From: Avichristensenella sp031549905 | GTDB taxonomy: Bacteria; Bacillota; Clostridia; Christensenellales; Aristaeellaceae | Reading direction: 5' to 3' | Assembly (NCBI GenBank): GCA_031549905.1 | Contig: JAVBPC010000024.1 | Location: 60,271-124,270, forward strand | Length of the DNA: 64,000 nt | In this document: piece after piece, positions 25,085 through 33,954 of the stretch | Position numbering within the stretch: the stretch's first letter is position 1 | Layout: every line of letters starts with the position of its first letter | The notes under the pieces: model-generated | What the model saw: only the letters and a program-made list of their open reading frames with translations | Database searches by the model: none | Told to the model about the DNA's origin: nothing | Position numbers and translations under genes: made by a program

Positions 25085-26069
25085 TGGCGCGCACCTCCTT
25101 TTGCGGATAGAAGCAGCGGATAGACTGCACCTCATTCACCTGCGTCATGGGCGGCTCTTCCGTCCGGCAGCGCTCGGTGGCATACTTGCAGCGCGGGGCA
25201 AACCGGCAGCCCTTTGGCAGCGCCAGCGGGTGCGGCACCGCGCCGGGGATTGCTTCCAGGCGGGTGCTCCTGTCATCGCTCATCAGCGGGATGGCGCGCA
25301 GCAGCGCCTCGGTGTACGGGTGGGAGAAGTTCGTCACGGACTTGAAGATGTAATCCACCGGCGCGATTTCCACCACCTGGCCGCAGTACATTACGGCCAC
25401 ATCATCCGCCATCTGGTTGATAACACCCAGATCATGCGTGATGAACATGATCGCGGTTGTGATCTCTTTTTTCAAATCGTTCATCAGCCGCAAAATCTGC
25501 GCTTGAATCGTTACGTCCAACGCCGTGGTCGGCTCATCCGCGATCAAAAGCTTCGGCCGGCACACCAACGCCATTGCGATCATTACGCGCTGGCGCATGC
25601 CGCCGGAAAGCTGGTGCGGGTACTGCCGGGCGACGTTTTCGGGGTTGGGGATTTTCACTTCGCTCAGCATCTGCACCGCGCGCTCGCCCGCCTCTTTTTT
25701 CCCCATGCCTTGGTGCAGCATGTACACCTCGGCAATCTGCTTTTTGACGGTGAACACAGGGTTCAACGAGGTCATCGGTTCCTGGAAAATCATGGAGACG
25801 GAGTTGCCGCGAATCTGATACAGCTCCGTCCTGGTCAGCTTTGAAATCAGTTTGCCGCCAAAGTAGATTTCGCCGCTGTGGATGCGCTGGTTCTTTTCAA
25901 ACAGTTGCAATATGGAAAGCGCCGTTTGGCTTTTGCCGCTGCCGCTTTCGCCCACAACGCCCAGCGTGCGGCCTGTATCCAGGCTTAGCGACACGCCGTC
26001 AACTGCCTTGATCAAGCCCTTCTTGGTCTCAAAATATGTGTGCAGATCGTTGATCTCTAGCAATTTCAT
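25077..26069 (-). CDS. oppD: Oligopeptide ABC transporter ATP-binding protein (OppD type)
   Basis: This 330-residue ATPase partners OppF. It has Walker A GESGSGKSQ (about residues 39-47), Q-loop SMIFQEPMTSLNP, signature LSGGMRQRVMIAMAL, Walker B LLIADEPTTALD, the switch His in MFITHDLG, and the C-terminal GCRFAPRCKYATERC motif of the Opp/Dpp group. Length is standard and there is no insertion, in contrast to the partner OppF. The start at ATG 26069 follows AGGGGTGAAGAG, 14 bases after the oppC stop, and its stop overlaps oppF, giving coupled synthesis of the two ATPases. Confidence 0.97.
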   Translation of the reverse strand: MKLLEINDLHTYFETKKGLIKAVDGVSLSLDTGRTLGVVGESGSGKSQTALSILQLFEKNQRIHSGEIYFGGKLISKLTRTELYQIRGNSVSMIFQEPMTSLNPVFTVKKQIAEVYMLHQGMGKKEAGERAVQMLSEVKIPNPENVARQYPHQLSGGMRQRVMIAMALVCRPKLLIADEPTTALDVTIQAQILRLMNDLKKEITTAIMFITHDLGVINQMADDVAVMYCGQVVEIAPVDYIFKSVTNFSHPYTEALLRAIPLMSDDRSTRLEAIPGAVPHPLALPKGCRFAPRCKYATERCRTEEPPMTQVNEVQSIRCFYPQKEVRANG

Positions 26070-26083
26070 CTCTTCACCCCTCC

Positions 26084-27949
26084 TCAGCGCTCATTGCCGC
26101 GGGGATCAACCGCCTCACGCAGCGCATCGCCTATCAAGTTCACCGACAGCGCGGCAAGCACAACAAACAGGCCGGGGAGGAACCAGCGCCACCAATAGTA
26201 CTGAATGACGGTGGATTGCTGCGCGGAGGTGAGCATATTGCCCCACGACGGCGTCGGCTGCGCCACGCCGAAGTTGAGGAAGGATAGGCCCGCCTCGGTC
26301 AGCAGATAGCTTGCGTAGCCCAGCGCAACGCTGACAATGACCTGGTTGAACACGTTGGGCAGGATGTGCCGCCACATGATCTTGTTCTGGCGGATGCCCA
26401 GCGATCTGGCGGCAAGCACGAAGTCCTTTTCGCGCTCCACCAGCAGCTGCGCGCGGATCATCCTGGCAAGGCCCATCCAGCCCAGCAGCCCCAGAATCAC
26501 CATGACCAGGTAGAGCCGCCCGGATTCGGGTATCCTGTTGCCGATGACATAAGACAACGTGACCAATATCGGAAAGAGCGGAACAGCGCTGAATATATCG
26601 GCAAGGCGCATCAGCCCCTGGTCTACCCAGCCGCCAAAGTAACCGGCGGAAAGGCCCACCACCAGCGCAATGAATGTACCGATAAGCAGCGCGACAAACC
26701 CGACCGTCAGCGAAATGCGGCCGCCGTGCACCAGCCGCAGCAGCATATCACGGCCGTACTCATCGGACCCGAAGATGTAGCCGCGATTTCCCCAGGTGTA
26801 CAGCTTGCCATCCGTACCGATGCCGTAGTTCTGGAAATAATCGGTAAATACCGTCGTAATCGGGGGCATATCCTTGGGCAAATCCGTCTGCTTGAGGGCG
26901 TTGCTGCCCCAAGTTACGATCGTGCCATCTTCCAGCAGCACGTTGAAATGGCGGTATCCCGCGTGGATCTCCACCGCATCGCCGGTGATTTCCGGCATAT
27001 TGAGCATCCCATCCATCGCGCTGCCCCAGGTGTAGATATTGCCCTGGTCATCCTGCACGAGCGCATTGCGGTTGGATGCCACGATGTCAACCACCTTGAC
27101 CGTGCCATCCGTAAGTTCCTTCGGCACATTCGTGTACATTTCGGATGACTTTTCGCCCACCACACGGATGGTTCCGTCATCCAGCAGCACCACCATGTTG
27201 TTATCGCCCGCGGCGATTTTTTCCACATGGCCCTTGATCGTGCGCGAAAGCTTGAAGTTCAGCGTCGCCTGGGGGGAGCCCCAGATGTACAGGTCCTTAT
27301 CAGAGGTAACAATTGCGCTCCACATCGTGGAGGCGCAGAGCTGATCCACTTTCGCGTCGGTTTCATTCAGCTCTTTCATGACCTCTTCGGGAATTGTCGT
27401 CTGGCCATGGCCGTAATAGCCCCAGCCGTACAGCTCACCACGATCATCGAGCACCAGCACATGCTTGCCGCCCGCTGCGATATCGACGATATTCTTTGCC
27501 TGTATCTCAGCCGGGATGGTCAAGACATAGTCCGATACGTTGGCCATCTTCTGGTTGGGTTCCGTGCCCCAAACGGTCAGCTTTCCGTCGTTTGTGAGGG
27601 CCACAGAGAAGGACACGCCGGAAGCAATCTTTTTGATTTCCGAAACCTTTAGCGTGCTTGGATATTTCAGATAATTTGTGCCGGGCCGCAGGTTTCCGTT
27701 GGGCAGCTCCGTATAGGTAGCCGTCAGGGGGTACAAGGCGGAACCCAGGAAACAGAACAGCAGGAATCCGACAAACATGATCAAACCGATTACGCCCAAC
27801 CGGTTGTGAAAGAAATTCTTGAGAATTGTTTTAAGGGGGGTTTGCAGCGCTTCCTCATCGAGCACAGACAGCTTCTCGCGCACAAATGGGCGCTTGAACA
27901 TCCTGGCAGCGGAAGAGGCAATCTTGGAGAATGTGCTTTTCTTTTCCAT
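26084..27949 (-). CDS. oppC: Oligopeptide ABC permease (OppC type) with inserted seven-motif RCC1-like beta-propeller
   Basis: This 621-residue permease is about twice the usual OppC length. Residues 1-75 hold the cytoplasmic N-terminus and first helix (LGVIGLIMFVGFLLFCFLG). Residues about 105-388 form an inserted domain of seven repeats with the pattern (V/I)xxIAxGxxHxxxLxDGxLxxWG, as in RCC1/BLIP-II propellers. The permease resumes at GSDEYGRDMLLRLVHGG (about 394-410), the conserved segment after the first outer loop, with five further helices and the EAA loop (LAARSLGIRQNKIMWRHILP). The insertion lies in the outer loop between helices 1 and 2, so the propeller should face outward beside the peptide-binding protein. 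The frame is continuous, with no sign of frameshift. Confidence 0.93.
   Translation of the reverse strand: MEKKSTFSKIASSAARMFKRPFVREKLSVLDEEALQTPLKTILKNFFHNRLGVIGLIMFVGFLLFCFLGSALYPLTATYTELPNGNLRPGTNYLKYPSTLKVSEIKKIASGVSFSVALTNDGKLTVWGTEPNQKMANVSDYVLTIPAEIQAKNIVDIAAGGKHVLVLDDRGELYGWGYYGHGQTTIPEEVMKELNETDAKVDQLCASTMWSAIVTSDKDLYIWGSPQATLNFKLSRTIKGHVEKIAAGDNNMVVLLDDGTIRVVGEKSSEMYTNVPKELTDGTVKVVDIVASNRNALVQDDQGNIYTWGSAMDGMLNMPEITGDAVEIHAGYRHFNVLLEDGTIVTWGSNALKQTDLPKDMPPITTVFTDYFQNYGIGTDGKLYTWGNRGYIFGSDEYGRDMLLRLVHGGRISLTVGFVALLIGTFIALVVGLSAGYFGGWVDQGLMRLADIFSAVPLFPILVTLSYVIGNRIPESGRLYLVMVILGLLGWMGLARMIRAQLLVEREKDFVLAARSLGIRQNKIMWRHILPNVFNQVIVSVALGYASYLLTEAGLSFLNFGVAQPTPSWGNMLTSAQQSTVIQYYWWRWFLPGLFVVLAALSVNLIGDALREAVDPRGNER
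26786..27637 (-). repeat. Seven RCC1-like blade repeats inside oppC
   Basis: Blades begin at about residues 106, 153, 201, 242, 286, 326 and 366 of OppC, spaced 40-48 residues. Each ends in a W-G or V-G turn (TVWG, YGWG, YIWG, RVVG, YTWG, VTWG, YTWG). Seven blades would close a complete propeller. Confidence 0.85.
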
Positions 27950-27963
27950 TTTTCTTCGCCTCC

Positions 27964-28935
27964 TCAGCTAAGCCTGACGCGGGGATCGACCAGGCCGTAT
28001 ACAATATCCGCCACCAGCACCGATACGACGCTGATCAGCGAGAGAAAGGCGTTCATCGTAGTGATGAGCGCCGTATCGCGCATTGTAATGGATGTGATCA
28101 GCAGCCTTCCGATGCCGTGCCACGCAAACACGTTTTCCGTGATGGCGGAACCGGCAAACAGCGAAAACAGCGTGCCGACCACAACGGTGGAAACAGGGAT
28201 GAGCGCGTTGCGGAACGCGTGGGAGTAGATGACCACCTTTTCTTTCAGACCCTTCGCGCGCGCCGTGCGGATGTAATCCTGGCTCAGCGCGTCGATCATG
28301 GCATTTCTGACAACGCGGATGGTGCTGGCAACGTGTATCAGCGTAAGCACCACCGTAGGCAGAATCAGATGCCTGATCCACGACCAAATATACGTCCAGC
28401 CGGAAAGGAGCGCAGCGTTTGGCATCCCGCCAAACGGCAGTATTCCAAGCTTGACCGCAAAGATAAAGATAAGACACAGTGACAGGAAAAACGAAGGCAT
28501 AGACCACATGACAAGCGAAAACACCTGCCAGAAATTATCGTATAGGGACATCCGCTTTACCGCGCACCGGATGCCCACTGGAATCGCAATCAAAAGCTCC
28601 ATCACAATTACGCACATGTTCAGGATGACCGTATTGCGCAGCGGCTCGGCGATTACATCCTTGACGGGCCGGTTATAGTTGCTGGACCAGCCAAAGTCGC
28701 CGCTGAACATGTTGGTAATCCATGCAATGTACTGCTCAGGAAGTGATTTATCAAGGCCCAGCTTTTTATGCATAGCGTCATACGCCATGTCATACTGTGC
28801 ACCTTTTAGATTCATGGGAAGCATGGCCTTTACAGGATCGCCGGGCATCATTTTATTGATGGAAAATAGGAGTATGGTTATGCATAAGAATACGGGAATT
28901 AGGATAAGGATGCGCTTGAACAGATATCTGACCAT
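27964..28935 (-). CDS. oppB: Oligopeptide ABC permease (OppB type)
   Basis: This permease of about 323 residues starts MVRYLFKRILILIPVFL, typical of OppB/DppB, continues with MMPGDPVKAM, and has about six helices with the EAA-type loop DALSQDYIRTARAKGLKEK. It forms the channel with OppC. ATG 28935 is chosen because AGGGGG lies nine bases upstream; an in-frame TTG further up is less likely. Length is normal and there is no inserted domain. A stable hairpin separates it from oppA. Confidence 0.96.
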   Translation of the reverse strand: MVRYLFKRILILIPVFLCITILLFSINKMMPGDPVKAMLPMNLKGAQYDMAYDAMHKKLGLDKSLPEQYIAWITNMFSGDFGWSSNYNRPVKDVIAEPLRNTVILNMCVIVMELLIAIPVGIRCAVKRMSLYDNFWQVFSLVMWSMPSFFLSLCLIFIFAVKLGILPFGGMPNAALLSGWTYIWSWIRHLILPTVVLTLIHVASTIRVVRNAMIDALSQDYIRTARAKGLKEKVVIYSHAFRNALIPVSTVVVGTLFSLFAGSAITENVFAWHGIGRLLITSITMRDTALITTMNAFLSLISVVSVLVADIVYGLVDPRVRLS

Positions 28936-28967
28936 CGTGCCGCTCCCCCTCAACTACATATCACACA

Positions 28968-28996
28968 GGGGAGGAAGAGAAAATCTCTTCCTCCCC
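28968..28996. other. Intercistronic hairpin between oppA and oppB
   Basis: A perfect 12-bp stem (GGGGAGGAAGAG with CTCTTCCTCCCC) has a 5-base loop and no T-run. Such structures between a binding-protein gene and its permease genes often stabilise the upstream mRNA, giving excess binding protein; that role is inferred. Confidence 0.6.
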
Positions 28997-29020
28997 TCGG
29001 GCCCTATCGCTTGGTGCGGC

Positions 29021-30823
29021 TTATTCCGCGGTCTTGTAGATTTCGCAAACGACGTAGTCCCACGAAGCGAACGATGTCGTGTTCACGCCTTCAACGTTCA
29101 TACCCATGACCTCATAGTATTCGTTGGAATACAGCGGGATCTGGGCCATGATTTCCTGGAAGCGCTTTTCGAACTTCAGCCACGCTTCGATGTACTCTTC
29201 CTTCTGGGTCGGCTCCAACTTGCGCATCTCGTCGATGTACTGATCCAGCTCTTCATCGTCAACCTGGCAGCTGTTCGCGTAGGTCTCGATGAAATCGGAG
29301 TGCCAGTTGTAGTACGGGTCGAACGGACGGCCAAAGGTGACGGCCAGGTTGAAGGTGTTGTAGAAGCGGTCCGCGCCCTTCTGGAAGCCGTAGTAGTAGT
29401 TATCCAGCAGCGCGTTGAAGTCAGCCTGGGTCACTTCAAACTTCATGCCGGCGAGGGGGGCATTGGCGGTGTACTGGATCTCAATGATCGCGGTCACGTC
29501 GTTGCCCGTGGAGCCCATGTGGTGGATGGTCAGCATCTCGCCCTTGTCGTTGTAGCGCATGTAGGTGCCTTCGGCGTTGGCCTTGGTGGCGTCAAACGGG
29601 GTCTTGCCATCGGCTTCGAACTTCCACTCGGTCTCATCGAGCAGCTCGTTGGCTTTTTCCACGTTCAGGTTGTACGCAACCAGTTCCTCTTCGAGGTCCG
29701 CGCCGGCTTCTTCATACATCCACTGCGCGAAACCATACTGGGACTGCACGGTTCCGCCGTAGCCGCCCAGAACATAGTCGATAACCTCGTTGCGGTCCAG
29801 CAGGTACGCAATCGCCCAGCGAACGTTTTCATCGGCGGTTACGCCCCAGTCAACGTGCATGGCCAGATAGCCGTAGCCGTTGCGGAAATAGCTGCGGGTC
29901 TTGGCCGTGGTGGACGCCTTGGCGGCTTCGATCTTTTTGCCTTCGATGACGCCGGTCACCAGGTCAACGTCGCCCGCGATGACTTCGTCAACGTCGGTCT
30001 CGGAGGGGATGTACTTCTGCACGATGTACTGGATCTGCGGCTTGAGGCCGTTGGGATCGCCCTTGTAGAGATCGTTGATCTCAAGGGTCACCGTCTGGTT
30101 CTCAAAGCTGACGAACTTGTACGGGCCGCAGGATACGGTCGGCGCAAAGCGCTCGGTCGCGGCAACATTCTGCAGCGCGGCCAGCAGATCGCCTTCGATC
30201 CAGGAGCCGGTTTCATCGGATTTGATCTCCAGTTCCGGGCCGTACACATGCAGCGGCTGGGGGGTAACAGAGGCGAAAGACAGCTCATGGAAATACGGGA
30301 GCTGCTCGGCGTTGATGGTGACGGAGAAGGTGTAATCGTCGATCAGGTGCAGGCCTGCGTGCACTTTGGTCTCGCCAGCTTTGTACGCATCATAGCCCAG
30401 CAGGCCGTCGCCGCCGCTGTAGGCCGCGCCCGCCTCAATCCACTCGGGCGAGGTCTGGTACAGCTCAGAAAAAACGAAATCCTTCGCGGTCATCGGCTCG
30501 CCGTCGCTCCACTTCAGATCATCAAAGATGGTCCAGGTGTAGGTCTTGTTGCCGGCTTCGTCTACTTCGGCCGTATAGTCTTTCACGACCAGCGGATGGA
30601 TGATGAGTTCGTCATAGACGTTGGGAACAACGGTGGCGATCTGGCCACGGAGGATGCGCTTGATGTTCGCATCGTACGCGCTGTTGCCAAAGCCGTCGAT
30701 GAAATCACCGTTCATCGCGGGGGTGCCGACCACGAGCGTGTTGAGGTCAGTCGCGGCAAAAGCCGTGCTGCACAATGCCAACAGCATGATGGCCGCCAGG
30801 AGAGAACTGAGCAGTTTCTTCAT
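29021..30823 (-). CDS. oppA: Oligopeptide-binding protein of ABC importer (family 5)
   Basis: This extracellular binding protein has about 600 residues. The signal peptide MKKLLSSLLAAIMLLALC ... AFA ends in a signal-peptidase-I-like site; the Cys does not form a clean lipobox. The mature protein shows the family-5 pattern: YDELIIHPLV, LKWSDGEPMTAKDFVFS, CGPYKFVSFENQTVTLE and a C-terminal IPLYSNEYYEVMGMN. It captures peptides for the OppBCDF importer. ATG 30823 is chosen from the signal-peptide context and upstream GGGAGG. It is the first gene of the eight-gene operon. The usual family-5 length is 500-600 residues. Confidence 0.95.
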   Translation of the reverse strand: MKKLLSSLLAAIMLLALCSTAFAATDLNTLVVGTPAMNGDFIDGFGNSAYDANIKRILRGQIATVVPNVYDELIIHPLVVKDYTAEVDEAGNKTYTWTIFDDLKWSDGEPMTAKDFVFSELYQTSPEWIEAGAAYSGGDGLLGYDAYKAGETKVHAGLHLIDDYTFSVTINAEQLPYFHELSFASVTPQPLHVYGPELEIKSDETGSWIEGDLLAALQNVAATERFAPTVSCGPYKFVSFENQTVTLEINDLYKGDPNGLKPQIQYIVQKYIPSETDVDEVIAGDVDLVTGVIEGKKIEAAKASTTAKTRSYFRNGYGYLAMHVDWGVTADENVRWAIAYLLDRNEVIDYVLGGYGGTVQSQYGFAQWMYEEAGADLEEELVAYNLNVEKANELLDETEWKFEADGKTPFDATKANAEGTYMRYNDKGEMLTIHHMGSTGNDVTAIIEIQYTANAPLAGMKFEVTQADFNALLDNYYYGFQKGADRFYNTFNLAVTFGRPFDPYYNWHSDFIETYANSCQVDDEELDQYIDEMRKLEPTQKEEYIEAWLKFEKRFQEIMAQIPLYSNEYYEVMGMNVEGVNTTSFASWDYVVCEIYKTAE

Positions 30824-30931
30824 AACCGAAAAGAGCCTCCCTTCCAAAATTGGGTCCATGGTTCTAGGACATAATCATATCATGAACTTCATGCAAAAGC
30901 AACACACACTATATGCAAATGCATCCGTTTG

Positions 30932-30965
30932 AAAAAAAAGAAAAGCGCGCGGGATGGCCCGGCGC
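30932..30965 (-). terminator. Terminator of the zinc-ribbon gene
   Basis: A G+C-rich hairpin with one bulge (GCGCCGGG with CCCGCGCGC) is followed on the minus strand by TTTTCTTTTTTTT, 30 bases past the stop at 30996. The oppA promoter must lie between here and 30823. Confidence 0.8.
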
Positions 30966-30995
30966 CTTGCTTTGTCTAATTTTGCGCAAGTGGGA

Positions 30996-31376
30996 TTATT
31001 TGCCGCCGGCCTGGTCCAGCTCGTCTTCGCCCTCTTCCGGGGCCTCTTCTTCTTCCACGTCATCCACGTCTTCCAGCGTCTCAACCGCCTCAATTTCATC
31101 CAGGCTCGATACGGGGCTTTGCTCCAAATCGGCCGTACCGACTTCGGCTTCCCCTTCGCGGTCGGTGGAGAGCACATCGATGGATCGCATCTCCTGCAGG
31201 CAGGCTTTGCACATGTCCTCGCCCGGTTTCACGGGATATTCCCCGCAAACGGAGCAGAGCACCGCCACATCTTCCCCGGAGCGGTTGCCGCGCACTTCTT
31301 CGCGGCACACGGTGCAAAGCGCCCCTTCATCCAATATATAGTTCAGCTCACAGCGCGGGCATTTTTTTAGTGCCAT
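30996..31376 (-). CDS. Zinc-ribbon protein with acidic tail
   Basis: This 126-residue protein has four CxxC pairs in its first 60 residues (CPRC, CTVC, CSVC, CKAC), enough for two zinc ribbons, followed by a strongly acidic, low-complexity C-terminus (EDVDDVEEEEAPEEGEDE). The start ATG 31376 follows GGAGG. No enzymatic motif is present. The mix of treble-clef or zinc-ribbon motifs with an acidic tail suggests binding of nucleic acid or another protein. It is a single-gene unit with its own terminator. The family is not recognised beyond the zinc ribbons. Confidence 0.75.
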   Translation of the reverse strand: MALKKCPRCELNYILDEGALCTVCREEVRGNRSGEDVAVLCSVCGEYPVKPGEDMCKACLQEMRSIDVLSTDREGEAEVGTADLEQSPVSSLDEIEAVETLEDVDDVEEEEAPEEGEDELDQAGGK

Positions 31377-31392
31377 TGAATCCTCCTATTGA

Positions 31393-31404
31393 TAACCCGG
31401 GTTA
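31393..31404. promoter_or_regulatory. Perfect palindrome upstream of the zinc-ribbon gene
   Basis: TAACCCGGGTTA, a 12-base perfect palindrome, lies 17 bases upstream of ATG 31376, between a TATATT-like -10 region and the ribosome site. It could be an operator; the binding protein is unknown. Confidence 0.4.
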
Positions 31405-31472
31405 ATTCGCATGCAATATAGCATAGTTGCGCCGATTGAGCAATAGGCCGCGCGAAAAAATTCACGCGGAAA

Positions 31473-32831
31473 TTATATTGCTTCAGTTCGGGTCACATTC
31501 CGTATCCATTTATTGCCACGCAGGCGGAAAAAGGCGATGATCCACTTGAACGTCTGGTCTATGCGCAAAATCAGGAACATGTACTCCAGCGGCACTTTGA
31601 ACACCGTGCCCGCAAGGTATGCCGCGGGCAGCACCACCAGCCACCCGCAAATCATATCCACAACCATCACAAACCGGCTGTCCCCCGCGCCGCGGTTGAT
31701 GCCCACAAAGCATGACGCGTGGTATGTGGTGCCCACCAGCGTGACCGCCGCGATGCCGATCATCCGCACGGCCAGCGCCTGCGCCTCCCCGGATACCCCC
31801 GCGTACAGCGAGGCGAACGGCGCGCGCACCAGGAACACCAGCAGCGACATCACCATGCCGATGCCAAGAAACATCAGCTGTATGGTCTTGGAATACTCGC
31901 GCGTTTTACCGTAATCCCCCGCGCCGACCGTTTTGCCGATGACCACGCACGCGCCGCCCGCGAGGCTGCCGGTGAAAATCGTGCCCAGCTGCATCAGCGA
32001 TTCGGCGATGTTGTTGGCCGTGATCATTCTCTCGCCCAGGCGGCCGATGATGCCCGCCTTGAACAGCCCCACAAACGCCCACTGCGCATCCACCACCGCC
32101 ACGGGCAGCCCATAGCGCGCATAGTCAAACAGCAGCTGCCTGTCGCCGCGCAGCAGGTCGCGGGGGGTGATGGGCAGCTGTTTCTGCATGCGGAACGTAT
32201 ACACCCACACCAGCGCAAGCTCCACCACGCGCGATATCACCGTGGCCAGCGCAGCGCCCATCGCGCCCATCGCGGGGAAGCCCAGCTTGCCGAAAATAAA
32301 CACGTAGTTGAGGCCAATGTTGGTGATAAAGGAAGCGAACGTGGTGTACAGCGTGATCTTGACGACCTCCACGCTGCGCAGCATCCCCACCAGCGCCGCA
32401 GACAGCGCGTACGGGATGTACGACCAGCATACCATCGTGAAGTAAGGCAGCGCAGCCTCGATGATCGCCGCATCCTTCACCAGCAGGCTAAGCACGCCCG
32501 CGGGCACAAGCGTCACCAGCACGGCGCTGAGCACACCCATCGCCACGCAAATGGTAGCCACAATGGCGAATATGCGCCGGATGCGCTCCATGTCCCGTCT
32601 GCCCCAATACTGCGCCACCAGCACGGATGAGCCGCCCACCAGCCCTGTAATCGCCGCCACAAGGAACGCTGTGGCGCTGTTTGAAATGGAAACGCCTGCG
32701 TATACCGTGTCTCCCAGGCTCGAGACCATCACGTTATCCGCCATCACGACCAAAAACGAAACCAGCCCTTGCAGCGCTGAGGGCAGGGCGATGGTGAATA
32801 TGGTTTTGTAGAATGCTTTTTCGCGTACCAT
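31473..32831 (-). CDS. MATE family efflux transporter
   Basis: This membrane protein of about 452 residues has twelve predicted helices in two homologous halves. The first half starts FYKTIFTIALPSALQGLVSFLVV and includes VMVSSLGDTVYAGVSISNS, and the second half contains IGRLGERMITANNIAESLM, both typical of MATE (NorM/DinF-like) antiporters that export drugs or metabolites against Na+ or H+. ATG 32831 (MVREKAF) is preferred with GGGAG nine bases upstream; two earlier ATG codons exist. It is divergent from a GH130 gene and has a sigma-A promoter. Substrate unknown. Confidence 0.93.
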   Translation of the reverse strand: MVREKAFYKTIFTIALPSALQGLVSFLVVMADNVMVSSLGDTVYAGVSISNSATAFLVAAITGLVGGSSVLVAQYWGRRDMERIRRIFAIVATICVAMGVLSAVLVTLVPAGVLSLLVKDAAIIEAALPYFTMVCWSYIPYALSAALVGMLRSVEVVKITLYTTFASFITNIGLNYVFIFGKLGFPAMGAMGAALATVISRVVELALVWVYTFRMQKQLPITPRDLLRGDRQLLFDYARYGLPVAVVDAQWAFVGLFKAGIIGRLGERMITANNIAESLMQLGTIFTGSLAGGACVVIGKTVGAGDYGKTREYSKTIQLMFLGIGMVMSLLVFLVRAPFASLYAGVSGEAQALAVRMIGIAAVTLVGTTYHASCFVGINRGAGDSRFVMVVDMICGWLVVLPAAYLAGTVFKVPLEYMFLILRIDQTFKWIIAFFRLRGNKWIRNVTRTEAI

Positions 32832-32873
32832 GGCGCGCATCTCCCGTCTCACATACATCGGGCACAGTTCCCT

Positions 32874-32902
32874 ATGCTATAGAAGCGAGCGGCGTCTGTC
32901 AA
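32874..32902 (-). promoter_or_regulatory. Promoter of the MATE gene
   Basis: On the minus strand a perfect TTGACA and TAGCAT are separated by 17 bases, 43 bases before ATG 32831. Confidence 0.65.
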
Positions 32903-32980
32903 GGGCATATGCAGGGAAATCGCTTCCATATAGAGAATATCGTTTGCGCAAAGACGACCGCACGGAAGGAGACGGTTTCC

Positions 32981-33940
32981 ATGTCCAACATTCCATGGCA
33001 AGATAAGCCCCGGGGCCTGGATGCGCCCGTATGGCGCTACAGCGAAAACCCCATCATTGGGCGCCACGACCAGAAAAACGCCAACAGCATCTTCAACAGC
33101 GCCGTTGTGCCCTTTGAGGATGGTTTCGCCGGGGTTTTCCGCTGCGATTCCCGCGCGCTCAGCATGGATATCTTCCCGGGCTTCAGCAAGGATGGCATTC
33201 ACTGGCAGATCAGCGACACGGCCATTCAGTTTGAAGGCGAGGCGGATGTCACCGTGCGCGAATACCGCTACGACCCGCGCGTATGCTTCCTGGATGACCG
33301 CTATTACATCACCTGGTGCAACGGGTACCACGGCCCCACCATCGGCGTGGGCTGGACGAAGGACTTCAAAACCTTCCACCAGGTGGAGAACGCGTTCCTG
33401 CCGTACAACCGCAACGGCGTCATGTTTCCGCGCAAGATCGGCGGCCAGTACGCGATGCTCAGCCGCCCCTCCGATACCGGCCACACACCTTTCGGCGATA
33501 TCTTCGTCAGCTTCAGCCCCGATATGGTCTACTGGGGAAAACACCGCTATGTGATGGGCACGATTGGTTCCGACCGCTCCGCGTGGCAAAGCAAAAAAAT
33601 CGGCGCCGGCCCCATTCCGATCGAAACGCCGGAGGGCTGGTTGCTGATCTACCACGGCGTGCTGAACACCTGCAACGGCTTTGTATACCGGATGGGCTGC
33701 GCGCTGCTGGACCTTGGCGAGCCGTGGCGCGTGCTGATGCGCTCCAGGTTCTACATTCTCGGGCCGGAAGAGGCGTACGAGCTGGCGGGCGATGTGCCGA
33801 ACGTGACCTTCCCCTGCGCCGCGCTGCACGATGAAAAGGGCCGCATCGCCATCTATTACGGCTGCGCGGACACGGTGACGGGGCTTTGCTTCACCACGGT
33901 GGAGGAGCTAATGGACTATATGCGGAAGTATCCGTTATAA
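32981..33940 (+). CDS. GH130 glycoside phosphorylase/hydrolase
   Basis: This 319-residue cytoplasmic five-bladed propeller enzyme belongs to family GH130, which mostly splits beta-mannosides with phosphate. Family signatures are ENPIIGRHDQKNANSIFNS near the N-terminus, YDPRV with the catalytic Asp (Asp98), and KIGGQYAMLSRP for the phosphate-side Arg. ATG 32981 is set by AAGGAG nine to eleven bases upstream; the open frame runs further up but overlaps the MATE promoter. It stands alone, divergent from the MATE gene. The natural substrate (beta-1,4-mannosyl oligosaccharides or mannosyl-N-acetylglucosamine) cannot be chosen by eye. Confidence 0.9.
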   Translation: MSNIPWQDKPRGLDAPVWRYSENPIIGRHDQKNANSIFNSAVVPFEDGFAGVFRCDSRALSMDIFPGFSKDGIHWQISDTAIQFEGEADVTVREYRYDPRVCFLDDRYYITWCNGYHGPTIGVGWTKDFKTFHQVENAFLPYNRNGVMFPRKIGGQYAMLSRPSDTGHTPFGDIFVSFSPDMVYWGKHRYVMGTIGSDRSAWQSKKIGAGPIPIETPEGWLLIYHGVLNTCNGFVYRMGCALLDLGEPWRVLMRSRFYILGPEEAYELAGDVPNVTFPCAALHDEKGRIAIYYGCADTVTGLCFTTVEELMDYMRKYPL

Positions 33941-33954
33941 AGTGGAGGGGAGTG

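Noticed and set aside
26084..27949. Frameshift or gene fusion artefact in oppC
   Set aside because: The frame is continuous, the seven repeats are intact and regularly spaced, and the permease motifs resume exactly at the normal position after the first outer loop.
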